DNA of 35,705 nucleotides from Dehalococcoidia bacterium UBA1222 (GCA_002309415.1 DBXC01000007.1:104210-139914), one strand, 5' to 3'; positions 1 through 9,651 are shown, counted from the stretch's first letter. Notes: generated from the sequence alone by a model not told the origin. A program made the numbers and translations.

Positions 1-3
1 GCC

Positions 4-1104
4 ATGAAGATCCTTTATGTGACCACCGTCGGAATGACCATGGGGTTCTTCACGTCACTCATCGAAGAACTCAAGGAACAAGGTCATGACGTTGATATCG
101 CCACGAATACTCAGGAATTCCCAATTCCTCCTGCTTACAACCATCTAGCAAAGAATATATACGAAGTATCTTTCTCCCGAGCAGGTCTGAATACTCAAAA
201 CATCAAGACGATAAAACAACTAAGGAAGATCGTTGAAGACGGCGATTATGACATCGTTCACTGCCATACTCCCAATGCCGCCATCAGCACCCGTTTCGCT
301 TGCCGAAAACTGCGCAAAAAAGGGCTCAAAGTCATCTATACCGCACATGGGTTCCATTTCTATGAAGGAGCCCCATTAAAGAACTGGCTCTTCTATCCGT
401 TCGAAAAGATCTGCGCCAAATGGACCGATCTACTTATAACCATCAATAAAGATGATCATGCTTTCGCTCTGAAGAAATTCAAGAAGACCAAGGTGGTTTA
501 CATACCTGGCGTGGGCATCGATACTCATTTCTTCGGAGAAACAGCCGTCAACAAGGATTATAAGAGAGCCGAACTGGGACTACCCAAAGACTGTCTTGCA
601 ATCCTGTCCGTCGGCGAACTGAATATAAACAAGAATCATTCTGCAGTCATCCGAGCACTGGCCGAAATGAAAGATCCTTCTATCCACTATCTGGTTGCAG
701 GTGAAGGTCCTCTCAAGCAGGAACTTTCATCGTTAGCCGAACACCTGGGAATCAAAGATAACGTCCATATCCTGGGATACAGGAATGACTGCAATGAACT
801 ATATAAGATGGCTGATGTCTTTGCACTGCCCTCTTTCAGAGAGGGATTAAATGTCTCGACCCAGGAAGCCCTTGCCAGCGGAACGCCTGTCATCTGTTCC
901 GATATCCGCGGCAACCGCGACATGGTCAGAAACGGACAGAACGGATATCTGTTCGATCCGCATGATCCAGCATCGATCATCGAAGCCATCAATAAAGTCA
1001 GGACTAACACTGTTTCAAGTGAAGAATGTAAGATCTCTGCCATGCCGTATGACAGAGGATCGATCAATAAAGAAATGATCAGGCTCTATAAAGCCTGTCT
1101 GTAG
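4..1104 (+). CDS. GT4 family glycosyltransferase (EpsD/CapM-like)
   Basis: A 366-residue GT-B fold glycosyltransferase that probably moves a sugar from a nucleotide-sugar donor onto a cell-envelope or exopolysaccharide acceptor at the cytoplasmic face of the membrane. The N-terminus (MKILYVTTVG) is a typical first beta-strand of this family, followed by AHGFHFY near residue 115. The C-terminal donor-binding half contains FREGLNVSTQEALASGTPV, the E-x7-E signature of GT4 enzymes. Only three bases precede the ATG, so its ribosome-binding site lies outside the window and the start is chosen from family fit. Its 3' end overlaps the convergent next gene by 19 bp. The exact sugar and acceptor cannot be read from sequence. 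Confidence 0.85.
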   Translation: MKILYVTTVGMTMGFFTSLIEELKEQGHDVDIATNTQEFPIPPAYNHLAKNIYEVSFSRAGLNTQNIKTIKQLRKIVEDGDYDIVHCHTPNAAISTRFACRKLRKKGLKVIYTAHGFHFYEGAPLKNWLFYPFEKICAKWTDLLITINKDDHAFALKKFKKTKVVYIPGVGIDTHFFGETAVNKDYKRAELGLPKDCLAILSVGELNINKNHSAVIRALAEMKDPSIHYLVAGEGPLKQELSSLAEHLGIKDNVHILGYRNDCNELYKMADVFALPSFREGLNVSTQEALASGTPVICSDIRGNRDMVRNGQNGYLFDPHDPASIIEAINKVRTNTVSSEECKISAMPYDRGSINKEMIRLYKACL

Positions 1105-2144
1105 ATATCGTTCAGTTTATTCCGATAAGAATCGATATCATTCATCTCACCGAATCTTGCCCTTGCCGCATCAGATAATCCCTTCAAAAGAGCTTCATCG
1201 GTGCATAGTTCAACGATATGCTGAGCTAATTCCCCATCATCATCGCTGATGTACCCAAATCTAATTCCGGTCGGGAACACGGTGGCATCAGTGCGCATGC
1301 CTTCGGCAGGAGTCAGTATGAGCGGCAGGCCGAAGGCCATGGCTTCCATGGCGGCAAGAGGGACGACTTCACATTCCGATGTCATAAGGAATAACTTTGA
1401 ACCGGAGATTACAGGCATAGGATTATCCATAAAACCCAGTAATCTGACATTCTCACCAAGTGAATGCTCATCGATATAACGCTGACAATCTTCCCGGAGT
1501 TCCCCATCACCAACAAATACAGCCGTTATATCATTCTTGATTGCGACAGCTTTTTCTATAATACGCAGTGCTCTCAAAGGATCCTTCACGGCATTGAGCC
1601 TGCCAAGTACGATAATATCAGCATTCCCCTTGAAAACGTTCTCTTTGGCTCTTGAGATTAATTCATCTCTGTTCAGCACGTTGTTTAGGACGACACTCTT
1701 TTGTCTGATCCGCTTATCATTCGAAAAGACAAAACCCGATAAAGCTCCTTCATAGACCCAGATGATCTTTTTGGCTTTGAGTCCGGCATAGAAGAATGCC
1801 AGGGACTTTTTCCCGACTTTCCTCATCTGATAGTCGTTGCCGTGGATCTGTGAAACGACCGGGATGCCACCTGCTCTCACAGCATAAAGACTGGCATGAG
1901 CATCATGGGCATGGATGACATCAGGTCTATACTCACTAACAGCCCGTTTCACTTCTGCCAATGAGAATTCCTTCATCGGCAGGAACGGAACACCGCGCTT
2001 CTCAAGAGAGTCACGTATAAGTCCGTCAACACTGCAATAGATCATCTCATAATCAGAATGGCCTTTGAACATCGAGATGATGTTGCACACCACATTCTCA
2101 GCACCAGAGAACCTGTCTGTTTTGAGCAGATGGAGAACCTTCAA
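1086..2144 (-). CDS. GT4 family glycosyltransferase, TTG start
   Basis: A 352-residue GT4 glycosyltransferase. The N-terminus MKVLHLLKTDRFSGAENVV matches GT-B enzymes that bind a lipid or glycan acceptor near the membrane. The C-terminal half has ECEVVPLAAMEAMAFGLPL, the E-x7-E donor-binding signature. The start codon is TTG at 2142-2144. It is supported by AGGAGAG about 8 nt upstream and by a TATAAT box (minus strand, 2185-2190) that gives a 5' UTR of about 35 nt. The gene is convergent with the first glycosyltransferase (19-bp overlap of coding ends) and divergent from the next. Substrate is unknown; a role in surface polysaccharide or glycolipid synthesis is inferred from neighbours. Confidence 0.82.
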   Translation of the reverse strand: MKVLHLLKTDRFSGAENVVCNIISMFKGHSDYEMIYCSVDGLIRDSLEKRGVPFLPMKEFSLAEVKRAVSEYRPDVIHAHDAHASLYAVRAGGIPVVSQIHGNDYQMRKVGKKSLAFFYAGLKAKKIIWVYEGALSGFVFSNDKRIRQKSVVLNNVLNRDELISRAKENVFKGNADIIVLGRLNAVKDPLRALRIIEKAVAIKNDITAVFVGDGELREDCQRYIDEHSLGENVRLLGFMDNPMPVISGSKLFLMTSECEVVPLAAMEAMAFGLPLILTPAEGMRTDATVFPTGIRFGYISDDDGELAQHIVELCTDEALLKGLSDAARARFGEMNDIDSYRNKLNDIYRQAL

Positions 2145-2184
2145 TCCGTTTCTCTCCTGATATGATTCATTTAGATGACGTTAT

Positions 2185-2192
2185 ATTATAAT
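2185..2192. promoter_or_regulatory. overlapping divergent -10 boxes
   Basis: The AT-rich block contains TATAAT on the plus strand (2187-2192) and TATAAT on the minus strand (2185-2190), so the two -10 boxes share four bases. The plus box would start transcription near 2199, upstream of the GT2 start at 2223. The minus box would start it near 2178, upstream of the TTG start at 2144. The -35 elements are weak on both strands (a 4/6 match, TTTCCA, at 2206-2211 for minus). The two glycosyltransferases could compete for polymerase here. Confidence 0.5.
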
Positions 2193-2222
2193 AGTTTAAA
2201 CAATCTGGAAACTTACATAAAA

Positions 2223-3095
2223 ATGACACAGCCGCTTGTAACTATACTTACACCGACTTACAACAGATCTGAACTTCTTAAAAGATGCTATGCAAGCCTG
2301 CGTGCACAGACTTGCCAGGACTTCGAATGGCTGATCATCGATGACGGTAGCACTGACGATACCCGCAACATCATAAAACCGATTCTTTCAGAAACAGCTT
2401 TCCACATCGAATATCACGGAAAAACAAACGGCGGCAAGCATACCGCTTTGAATTATTCACACGGGTTCATCCATGGACGCTATACCATCATCCTTGATGA
2501 TGACGATACACTTACAAATGATGCTATCGAAACAATAAAAAAGTTCTGGGAGAAATATGCCAAGGAGAAGAAGGTCTGGTGTCTGAGTTTTCAGAAGATC
2601 AAGGACAGAATGCCGATCCAATCTTTCGGAAATACCGAGACCGTCTCAAATCATATCGATTTCCGCATCATTGCCGGCCGTCCCTTCGACTGCGCAGAAG
2701 TCATGCGATCGGATGTCTTCAAGAGCTATTCATTCCCTGTCTTCGCCAATGAGAGATTCATAGGGGAAGACTGTATGTGGACGGCTCTGGCTAAAAACTA
2801 CGATACAGTCTATATCGATAAAGGCATCTACATATGTTACTACCTGCCTGACGGGCTCACAATGAGCGGACGCAAGTTCAGACTTGCCAGTCCACAAGGC
2901 GGGATGTTCCGCAGCAATATCTATCTGGATCATCGTTTCCCGCTAAAGATCAGGATAAAACATGCCGTGCTCTATGACGTATTCGCCTATGCATCAAAAG
3001 ACATCCACGGCTCAATGAAGAAATGCAACGGAAAACTACTCTGCCGACTTATGCTTCCAGCAGGATTCATCATCTATAAAAAGTGGAATATGTAA
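2223..3095 (+). CDS. GT2 family glycosyltransferase
   Basis: A 290-residue GT-A glycosyltransferase of family 2. The start MTQPLVTILTPTYNRSELL is the family's first strand and helix. DDGSTDDT near residue 40 binds the nucleotide, the metal-binding acidic run LDDDD follows at about residue 95, and GEDCMW near residue 180 resembles the ED motif holding the catalytic base. An in-frame ATG at 2175 would add 16 residues but lies upstream of the best -10 box and has no ribosome-binding site, so I use 2223. It probably adds a sugar to an undecaprenyl-linked or lipid acceptor. The gene ends 3 bp from the convergent phosphatidyltransferase. Confidence 0.82.
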   Translation: MTQPLVTILTPTYNRSELLKRCYASLRAQTCQDFEWLIIDDGSTDDTRNIIKPILSETAFHIEYHGKTNGGKHTALNYSHGFIHGRYTIILDDDDTLTNDAIETIKKFWEKYAKEKKVWCLSFQKIKDRMPIQSFGNTETVSNHIDFRIIAGRPFDCAEVMRSDVFKSYSFPVFANERFIGEDCMWTALAKNYDTVYIDKGIYICYYLPDGLTMSGRKFRLASPQGGMFRSNIYLDHRFPLKIRIKHAVLYDVFAYASKDIHGSMKKCNGKLLCRLMLPAGFIIYKKWNM

Positions 3096-3098
3096 AAA

Positions 3099-3722
3099 CT
3101 ACTTGGCTGCTTTCGCGACATTATAGATACGCTGACCAACAGTAATCAAGCTCAGTGCCGCGATAATCCCGAATGCGATCAGGAAATACCCAGTGAAAAG
3201 ACTCAAAACCATGAGTACGATACGCTCAGCTCTGGTACAGATACCAACGTTGCATTCGATACCGACGCCTTCAGCCCTGGCCCTGACATAACTGACAGTA
3301 AAACTCATGACCAATGCGAAAAGGATAACTGCCGATGCAATGATATCTTCATGCATGAAGCAGTACACAGCAATACCGGCGAACATCAGCCCTTCCGTGA
3401 TCCTGTCTAAGACACTGTCCAATACACCGCCGAAGACCGTGATGTTATTGGTATAGCGGGCAACAGCACCGTCCAACGAATCAAAGAGAGCTCCGACCAA
3501 AGTCACGACACCGGCCCAGATTAGATGTTCAGTGAAAAGCAGATAAAGAGCACCGGCCGGGAATATTAGACCTGCCCATGTGAGCATATTGGGAGTGATA
3601 TGGAGTTTGGCTAAGACTGAGGCAACAGGACGCGTAACGTGGTTGCCCAGTTTATGTCTCCAGTCGTCTTTACGTGCGACTTTCTCCTGCGGTTTCTTTT
3701 CTTTATTATCTGTATCACTCAT
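3099..3722 (-). CDS. CDP-alcohol phosphatidyltransferase (PI-phosphate synthase candidate)
   Basis: A 207-residue integral membrane enzyme that swaps CMP on a CDP-diacylglycerol-type donor for an alcohol. The complete family motif D-x2-D-G-x2-A-R-x8-G-x3-D-x3-D is present at residues 81-106, supplying the metal-binding aspartates and the catalytic last Asp. Several hydrophobic helices surround it. A charged N-terminal extension (about 25 residues) precedes the first amphipathic helix. AAGG sits 8 nt before the ATG. It lies 12 nt downstream of the PimA-like gene in the same orientation. That pairing, known from Actinobacteria, makes phosphatidylinositol-phosphate synthase the best guess. Phosphatidylglycerophosphate synthase or archaetidylinositol-phosphate-type activity is an alternative. 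Confidence 0.85.
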   Translation of the reverse strand: MSDTDNKEKKPQEKVARKDDWRHKLGNHVTRPVASVLAKLHITPNMLTWAGLIFPAGALYLLFTEHLIWAGVVTLVGALFDSLDGAVARYTNNITVFGGVLDSVLDRITEGLMFAGIAVYCFMHEDIIASAVILFALVMSFTVSYVRARAEGVGIECNVGICTRAERIVLMVLSLFTGYFLIAFGIIAALSLITVGQRIYNVAKAAK

Positions 3723-3734
3723 AGCAGTGCCTTA

Positions 3735-4865
3735 CTATTCTTCCTTCAGTTTGCCGCATTCATCGTAATAAGCGAGCAGCCTTTTTGCAACTTCCGGCCA
3801 ATCGTATTTCTTAGCTGATTCAATGCCGTTTCTTCCCATCTCGTGTCTCAGCCCCTCATCCTCAACCAGCCTTTTTAATGCAGCTTCGAGCTCATCGACG
3901 CTTCTTGGGGTAACCATGAGACCTTCCTTACCATCGGTGACGACGGTGGAATAGCCTTCGTTCGCTGATGCGACGATGGGAGTGCCGACAGCCATGGCTT
4001 CAAGAAGCACCATTCCGAAACTCTCTTCGCCCGTTGCCGGAGAACAGAATATATCGGCAGTCTTATACCATCTGGGGAGATCTTTAAAAGGAACTTCCCC
4101 GATGAAGACCACATCCTGCAGATTCTCCTGCCTGACATATGTCTCATAGGCCTTGCGGAGGGCCTTACCCGACCCGACTACGATCAGACGGATATCATCT
4201 TTTTCTTTCTTCAGTTTATTATAAGCTCTCAGGAGATAATGCAGACCCTTCCGTTTCTCCATACGACCGACGAATACGATATTGATCTTTCCGTCGCGGT
4301 ATTCATCGAAGGGCTTTACATCCGGGTTGAATCTCTCAAGGGACACTCCGTTGGGAATGATGGTAAATTCCCCCGGAACATATTTCGATGCGTAACGCTT
4401 AGCAGCAGAGGAGACCGCGATATGGCCGGAGAGTTTTTTGTTACGGTTCCTCAGCATCCTTCCGCTGAAGGGCCATCCCCAGCGGTATCCGGGTTTGCCG
4501 TTGCAGGCATGGAAAGTACCGATATTCAGTGTATCGGAGTATTTCAGCATGGCACTGCAGAGCATAGGCATGAACGGCTCGTGCAGATGTATCACATCAA
4601 ACTGTTCATCGGATAGTACTTTCTTGATCTTTGGGGCAAGATTAATGGATGGACTGATACGTACCACGGTCCCGCCAAAGGGGATCGCCCAGACATCACC
4701 CATGTCGAAAAACCCTTCAGGGCATTTATAAGTCTTGTCAGAGATTGGGGAAAGAATACGGACTTCGTGGCCTAACTTTCTGTATTCGTTGGCCAAAGCG
4801 ATCACATGGTTAACGACTCCGCCCGGAGATGCCATATCATAGGGCGCTACTAAAGCTATCTTCAT
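3735..4865 (-). CDS. PimA-like GT4 mannosyltransferase
   Basis: A 376-residue GT-B enzyme similar to phosphatidylinositol alpha-mannosyltransferase PimA, which transfers mannose from GDP-mannose to the inositol of phosphatidylinositol on the inner membrane face. The N-terminal loop YDMASPGGVVNHV carries the GGV motif that contacts the donor phosphate, followed by IHLHEPFMP. The C-terminal half has IVFVGRMEKRKGLHYLL and EESFGMVLLEAMAVGTPIV (E-x7-E). The partner gene 12 nt downstream is a CDP-alcohol phosphatidyltransferase, supporting a glycophospholipid pathway. No clear ribosome-binding site precedes the ATG. The 95-nt gap to truB holds only a small hairpin, so read-through from the upstream operon is possible. 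Confidence 0.82.
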   Translation of the reverse strand: MKIALVAPYDMASPGGVVNHVIALANEYRKLGHEVRILSPISDKTYKCPEGFFDMGDVWAIPFGGTVVRISPSINLAPKIKKVLSDEQFDVIHLHEPFMPMLCSAMLKYSDTLNIGTFHACNGKPGYRWGWPFSGRMLRNRNKKLSGHIAVSSAAKRYASKYVPGEFTIIPNGVSLERFNPDVKPFDEYRDGKINIVFVGRMEKRKGLHYLLRAYNKLKKEKDDIRLIVVGSGKALRKAYETYVRQENLQDVVFIGEVPFKDLPRWYKTADIFCSPATGEESFGMVLLEAMAVGTPIVASANEGYSTVVTDGKEGLMVTPRSVDELEAALKRLVEDEGLRHEMGRNGIESAKKYDWPEVAKRLLAYYDECGKLKEE

Positions 4866-4960
4866 AATATGTACAAATGCGGGTCCGAAGACTCACACCT
4901 AAAATCAATAAAATAATCTTACGTGTATTATGAGATAACAGACACGAACGTGTCAAAGTT

Positions 4961-5824
4961 TCAAATAAAAACTTTTGATGGATGGTAAAGACCTTCGGCT
5001 GTACGCTCGGCAACAGCAAAGAATCCTGAATCTTTATAAACGGCAATTTTGTTTGCATCGGTATCGAATGCTATCGACTTACCGTTGATCAGATCGGTTG
5101 ATATTTGCTCATCGACGGTGACATGCACCCATTCTTCCATGATATGGTCGATTTCAAAGTGCGGAATGTCTTTTCCCTCACCCAGCATCTTTTCAATATC
5201 TTCCAGAGTAACGGCATTATGAACGGAGAACGGTCCGTACTTCTCACGTGTAAGTCTTACGATATACCCGCCACATCCAAGTTTTTTACCAAGATCATGG
5301 GCAATAGACCTGATATAAGTCCCTCTGGCACAGGTCACAGAGATCGTTACGATGTCATCAGCAAAAGAGTGCAGAGAACAGTCATAGACAGTTACAGGAC
5401 GGGCTTCCAGCTCTACTGAATCGCCGTTTCGGGCGTTTTTATATGCTACCTGTCCATTCTTCTTGATTGCACTAAAAGCGGGTGGAATCTGCATTATATC
5501 GCCAACAAACTCTTTCAGTGCATCAGTGACCATTTCCTCAGTCACAAACTTGGGATCACTTACAGCAGTTATCTCACCCTCGGCATCATAGGTATCTGAT
5601 TCATAACCAAGACGGATATCAGCACTATAAGTCTTAGGTTGTTCCAGCATATATTCGGAAACTCGTGTCGCCTGTCCTACAAAAATAGGAAGGACACCAT
5701 CAGCCAACGGGTCCAGTGTTCCGCCGTGACCAATCCTTTTCTCATGCAGAAGGCGTCTCAGTCTGCTGACCACATCAAAGCTGGTCATTCCTGAAGTTTT
5801 ATTGATATTGAGGATTCCGCGCAT
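4961..5824 (-). CDS. truB: tRNA pseudouridine(55) synthase TruB
   Basis: A 287-residue TruB that isomerises U55 in the T-loop of tRNAs. The N-terminus MRGILNINKTSGMTS and the motif GHGGTLDPLADGVLPI are diagnostic, with catalytic Asp38. ARGTYIRSIAHDLG near residue 175 is the conserved RNA-binding strand. The C-terminal PUA-like tail is short but present and ends HPSKVFI. It is the last clear member of the nusA-ylxR-infB-rbfA-truB operon, 15 nt after rbfA, in the usual bacterial order. No Shine-Dalgarno is visible, so translation probably relies on coupling within the operon. Confidence 0.96.
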   Translation of the reverse strand: MRGILNINKTSGMTSFDVVSRLRRLLHEKRIGHGGTLDPLADGVLPIFVGQATRVSEYMLEQPKTYSADIRLGYESDTYDAEGEITAVSDPKFVTEEMVTDALKEFVGDIMQIPPAFSAIKKNGQVAYKNARNGDSVELEARPVTVYDCSLHSFADDIVTISVTCARGTYIRSIAHDLGKKLGCGGYIVRLTREKYGPFSVHNAVTLEDIEKMLGEGKDIPHFEIDHIMEEWVHVTVDEQISTDLINGKSIAFDTDANKIAVYKDSGFFAVAERTAEGLYHPSKVFI

Positions 5825-5839
5825 CGTCAGATCGGAGTT

Positions 5840-6205
5840 TTAAGACTTGGATTTTTCGCTGTCTTCTTTGGCGACCTTGTCCATGAGTTCAAGGATCTTG
5901 GCGCCATGCTCGATGGAATCATCCCATACAAAGATGAGCTCCGGGGTATAGCGGAGATTTACTTTTCTGGCCAGTTCTCCACGAAGGAACTTATTGCAGG
6001 AACGCAATGCTCCCAGCACCTCATCTTTCTCAGCCTTGCCGCCGAAAGATGAGACGTAGACCTTGCAGGTCTTCAGATCACTGGATGTATCCACAGAAGT
6101 GATCGAGATGAATTCATTGATACGCGGGTCTTTGACATCATTACGAAGGTAATCGGTCAGTTCCCTCATAATCAGGCTGTTAACTTTGGGTATTCGGTAA
6201 GACAT
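5840..6205 (-). CDS. rbfA: 30S ribosome-binding factor RbfA
   Basis: A 121-residue RbfA, which binds the 30S subunit and helps mature the 5' end of 16S rRNA, notably in cold. The N-terminus MSYRIPKVNSLIMRELTDYL, the motif DPRINEFISITSVDTSSDL and the KH-type segment RKVNLRYTPELIFVWDDS fit the family along its full usual length. The acidic/lysine tail KVAKEDSEKSKS is variable in the family. It starts 6 nt after infB ends and is followed 15 nt later by truB, in a standard operon order. Confidence 0.95.
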   Translation of the reverse strand: MSYRIPKVNSLIMRELTDYLRNDVKDPRINEFISITSVDTSSDLKTCKVYVSSFGGKAEKDEVLGALRSCNKFLRGELARKVNLRYTPELIFVWDDSIEHGAKILELMDKVAKEDSEKSKS

Positions 6206-6211
6206 TCTTTA

Positions 6212-7984
6212 TTAGACCTTCTCAAGATGGAATGCTTCGATCACATCACCGGGAGCAAAATCACCAAAACCATCGACACCGATACCGCATTCAAGACCGG
6301 TATTGACTTCGGTAACATTATCCTTAAATCTGCGTAATGATGAGATCGTGCTGGTGGTCAAAACCTTCTCACCGCGCTTTACACGTACCTGATTGCTTCT
6401 CTTGATCTTGCCGGACATCACCTGACAACCGGCGACCTGGTTCTTTTTGTTGCCGGGGAATACAGCCTTGACGACTGCAGCACCATCGACCTGTTCGACC
6501 AGCTCGGGTTCACGAAGACCTTTCATGGCCTTTTCGACATCGTCGATCATGTCATAGATAACAGAGTAAGTCTTGATATCGACACCGCTGGAAGATGCCA
6601 CACGGGCAGCGTTGGGTTCGATACCGGTATTGAAGGCCAGGATGAGACCCTGGCTGGCAACTGCAAGGTTGATATCGCTCTCGGTAACGTTACCGGTAGC
6701 GGCGTGTACGATATTGACCTTCACTTCTTCAGTAGTAAGACGTTCAAGGGATTCCTTGATAGGCTCGACAGAACCCTGTACATCGGCCTTGAAAATAATA
6801 GGCAGTTCTTTGACCTTACCGGATGAAATCTGATCATATAAGGTGGCAAGGCTGACAGTGAAGGAGGCATCCTTATTAGTCGATTCAGCAATGTGTTCTT
6901 CGACCATCTCGCGGGCAGCCTTATCACTGGAAACGACAGTAACAGTATCACCAACATTAGGCATGCCAGAAAGACCTAAGACAGCAACCGGCATAGCAGG
7001 AGTAGCCTTTCTGATCTGCTTTCCCATGTCATTGTACATAGCCTTAACTTTACCGTAGACGGAACCAGCAACAACAATATCGCCGAGCTTTAACGTACCA
7101 TCATGGATGAGAATAGTCGACATAGCGCCCTTGGTCTTATCCATAGTGGCTTCAATGACGACGCCCTTTGCCGGAAGTGTTGGATCGCATTTAAGATCTT
7201 CCATTTCAGCGACCAAAAGGATATTCTCCAAAAGCTCAGTGATACCGACATGAGTCTTACCAGAGACATTGCAGGCAATGGAGTCACCGCCCCACTCTTC
7301 TACGACAAGACCATGGTCAGCGAGCTGTTTCTTAACGTTATCGGGATTGGCACCGGCTTTATCGATCTTGTTGATGGCAACAACGATAGGAACCTGTGCC
7401 GCCTTAGCGTGAGCAATAGATTCAATCGTCTGGGGCATGACGCCGTCATCGGCAGCCACGACCAAAACTGTGATATCAGTAACCTGAGCACCACGGGCAC
7501 GCATAGCAGTAAAGGCTTCATGACCCGGAGTATCGAGGAATGTGATCTTCTGACCATTGATTTCGACCTGATAAGCACCTATGTGCTGAGTGATACCGCC
7601 AGCTTCGCCTTCGGTAACACGGGATGAACGGATAGCATCAAGGATACTGGTCTTACCATGGTCCACATGCCCCATGATGGTTACGACAGGAGGTCGGGAC
7701 TTAAGATTGCCCTGAGGGCCTTCATGCTGTCGTTTTTTGATCTCGGAGATAACGCTTGCTTTCGATTCTGCAATCGACTGCTGAGTGACAGTAAATCCAT
7801 AAGCTTCCGCTACTTTAACAGCTGCATCATATTCAATGACCTGATTGATATTGGCCATGATGCCCTGCTTCATGAGGGTCTTTATGATATCGACAGCTGA
7901 GGCATCAAGCATTTCTGCCAGCTGTCTGACACTAATAGTCTTCGGAAGTTCTAATATATTCTCTTTTTGTTTGTTTTCACTCAT
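6212..7984 (-). CDS. infB: translation initiation factor IF-2
   Basis: A 590-residue IF-2, the GTPase that places initiator tRNA on the 30S and drives subunit joining. An IF2N domain lies at about residues 10-65. The G domain carries GHVDHGKT (105-112), DTPGHEAF (151-158) and NKID near 205. Domains II to IV follow, ending [12 protein letters not shown]. It is short because the long charged N-terminal region of E. coli IF-2 is nearly absent, as in several reduced or monoderm lineages. The start follows GGAGG by 8 nt, and its A overlaps the ylxR stop (TAATG), implying translational coupling. Confidence 0.97.
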   Translation of the reverse strand: MSENKQKENILELPKTISVRQLAEMLDASAVDIIKTLMKQGIMANINQVIEYDAAVKVAEAYGFTVTQQSIAESKASVISEIKKRQHEGPQGNLKSRPPVVTIMGHVDHGKTSILDAIRSSRVTEGEAGGITQHIGAYQVEINGQKITFLDTPGHEAFTAMRARGAQVTDITVLVVAADDGVMPQTIESIAHAKAAQVPIVVAINKIDKAGANPDNVKKQLADHGLVVEEWGGDSIACNVSGKTHVGITELLENILLVAEMEDLKCDPTLPAKGVVIEATMDKTKGAMSTILIHDGTLKLGDIVVAGSVYGKVKAMYNDMGKQIRKATPAMPVAVLGLSGMPNVGDTVTVVSSDKAAREMVEEHIAESTNKDASFTVSLATLYDQISSGKVKELPIIFKADVQGSVEPIKESLERLTTEEVKVNIVHAATGNVTESDINLAVASQGLILAFNTGIEPNAARVASSSGVDIKTYSVIYDMIDDVEKAMKGLREPELVEQVDGAAVVKAVFPGNKKNQVAGCQVMSGKIKRSNQVRVKRGEKVLTTSTISSLRRFKDNVTEVNTGLECGIGVDGFGDFAPGDVIEAFHLEKV

Positions 7985-8274
7985 TACGCCATACCTCCAA
8001 TCACTTCGACAGCTTTAGCAACTAAGACAGCTTTGTCATGAGATGTGATAGAGCATCTCAGACCATGTTCCAATGCATTATTACTCTCTAAAGCTCTCCA
8101 ACATTCCTTGCTAGTACAAACATATGTACCGCGCCCGGGCATCTTTCCCGTAATATCAAGTGCAACTTCCCCATCTTTCGATTTGACCACACGGATCAAC
8201 TGATCCTTCGTCTTGTGGCCCCGGCAGACGACACAGCAGCGCTCAACGACTTTCTTATTAGAAGTCATCATCAT
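7984..8274 (-). CDS. ylxR: YlxR/RnpM family RNA-binding protein
   Basis: A protein of up to 96 residues in the YlxR (DUF448) family, small nucleic-acid-binding proteins encoded between nusA and infB. B. subtilis YlxR (RnpM) has been reported to act on RNase P. The signature is ERCCVVCRGHKTKDQLIRVV followed by GKMPGRGTYVC and a second Cys. Three ATG codons in a row (8266-8274) leave the start uncertain by two residues. The start region overlaps the nusA 3' end by 17 bp, and its stop overlaps infB by 1 bp, so all three are probably translationally coupled. Confidence 0.93.
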   Translation of the reverse strand: MMMTSNKKVVERCCVVCRGHKTKDQLIRVVKSKDGEVALDITGKMPGRGTYVCTSKECWRALESNNALEHGLRCSITSHDKAVLVAKAVEVIGGMA

Positions 8275-9634
8275 CCTGATCTAAGTAGTTCATGCCGCCA
8301 CGGCGCTGTCTCTTTAATCTGATACCATCTTCGGCATTCTCTTTGCCGCTCTTCTTCTTTTTCTTCTTCTTGCCGGAATCGTCTTTACTGGACTCATCCA
8401 TAGGCATGAGAATATCTTCAGCAAACCTGATACCCTGAGGCTGAGCAGTCTTGGCAGGAGCAGCCTTAACGGGTTCAGAGATGACAGTTTCTTCTTTATC
8501 TTTCTTGGTTTCTTTCTTTTCAGGCTTTTCAGGAATCTCAACAACGACAGGAGCTTCTTCAACTGGCTCTACAGAAGCGGCATTCTGTGCCTGATCAGCT
8601 TCCTCATCAGAAACACTCTTGATATCGATCTTCCATCCAGTAAGTTTAACAGCCAGTCGGACGTTCTGACCTTCCTTGCCAATTGCAAGAGAAAGCATCT
8701 TGTCAGGGATGACCGCGATGGCGGACTGTTTCTTCTCATCGATCTTGACGGTAGCGACCTGAGCAGGAGACAGTGCCTGGGCAATGAATAATGCCGGCTC
8801 AGGACTCCAATTGACTACATCGATCTTCTCGTTGCCAAGTTCAGTAACGATATTCTGTATACGGATACCACGAAGACCAACACAACATCCAACAGCGTCT
8901 ACACCGTCCTGTTTGGCATATACAGCGACCTTGCTGCGATAACCTGCTTCACGGGCAATGGACTTGATCTCAACAGTACCGTTAGTTATTTCAGGAACTT
9001 CGAGTTCCAACAGTTTTCTCAAAAGGTTAGGATGGCTGCGGGAGATGATGAGAACAGAACCTTTAGGTGACTGGGCAACCTCGACAAGATATGCTCGGAT
9101 ACGCTGACCGACTCGATATCTTTCGCCCGGAACCTGTTCTTCAACAGGAAGGATACCCTCTGCCCTACCGAGATCGATGGTGATCTGCTTAGAATCGACT
9201 CTTCTGACTGTGCCGGATACGATCTCACCAGCCTTACCAGAGTATTCATCAAAGATAGCACTGTGCTCGGCTTCATGCAGTCGCTGCAGAAGGACCTGTT
9301 TAGCAGTCTGAGCAGCGATACGACCGGCATTCTGAGGAACAGTCTTGACCATGATCATATCATCAAGTTCGCATTCCTTATCGATCTTACGTGCATCTTT
9401 CAGTGAGATCTCACAGCGGTCATCAATGACTTCATCGACCACTTTCATTTCAGCCATAACTTCAGGAGCACCGGTATCTCTGTTGATCTTAACAGTGATT
9501 ACCTGATTAGGTGCGAAATTGTTCTTCCTGAAAGCACTTGCAAGAGCTGATTCAACAGCAGCAAGGATCACTTCTTCAGAAAGATTCTTTTCTGCAGAAA
9601 GCTGTTTGATTGCCAGAATAAAATCGTTTTTCAT
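8258..9634 (-). CDS. nusA: transcription termination/antitermination factor NusA
   Basis: A 458-residue NusA that binds RNA polymerase and modulates pausing, termination and antitermination. The start is [16 protein letters not shown], chosen because GGAGAG lies just upstream; a longer GTG-initiated version would begin inside a hairpin at 9652-9679. An N-terminal polymerase-binding domain is followed by S1 ([21 protein letters not shown]), KH1 and KH2 ([20 protein letters not shown]). Instead of the C-terminal acidic repeats of E. coli it has a long low-complexity tail with [16 protein letters not shown], a lysine run and the end DQDDDDF. rimP, the usual upstream neighbour, is missing here. 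Confidence 0.95.
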   Translation of the reverse strand: MKNDFILAIKQLSAEKNLSEEVILAAVESALASAFRKNNFAPNQVITVKINRDTGAPEVMAEMKVVDEVIDDRCEISLKDARKIDKECELDDMIMVKTVPQNAGRIAAQTAKQVLLQRLHEAEHSAIFDEYSGKAGEIVSGTVRRVDSKQITIDLGRAEGILPVEEQVPGERYRVGQRIRAYLVEVAQSPKGSVLIISRSHPNLLRKLLELEVPEITNGTVEIKSIAREAGYRSKVAVYAKQDGVDAVGCCVGLRGIRIQNIVTELGNEKIDVVNWSPEPALFIAQALSPAQVATVKIDEKKQSAIAVIPDKMLSLAIGKEGQNVRLAVKLTGWKIDIKSVSDEEADQAQNAASVEPVEEAPVVVEIPEKPEKKETKKDKEETVISEPVKAAPAKTAQPQGIRFAEDILMPMDESSKDDSGKKKKKKKSGKENAEDGIRLKRQRRGGMNYLDQDDDDF

Positions 9635-9651
9635 CAATCTCTCCAATACCA

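Noticed and set aside
2175..2222. Upstream ATG extending the GT2 glycosyltransferase by 16 residues
   Set aside because: It precedes the best -10 box and lacks a ribosome-binding site; the extension is not family-like.
4941..4954. Hairpin GACACG-AA-CGTGTC between truB and pimA-like gene
   Set aside because: Stem is short with a 2-nt loop and no U tract on the minus strand, so not listed as a terminator.
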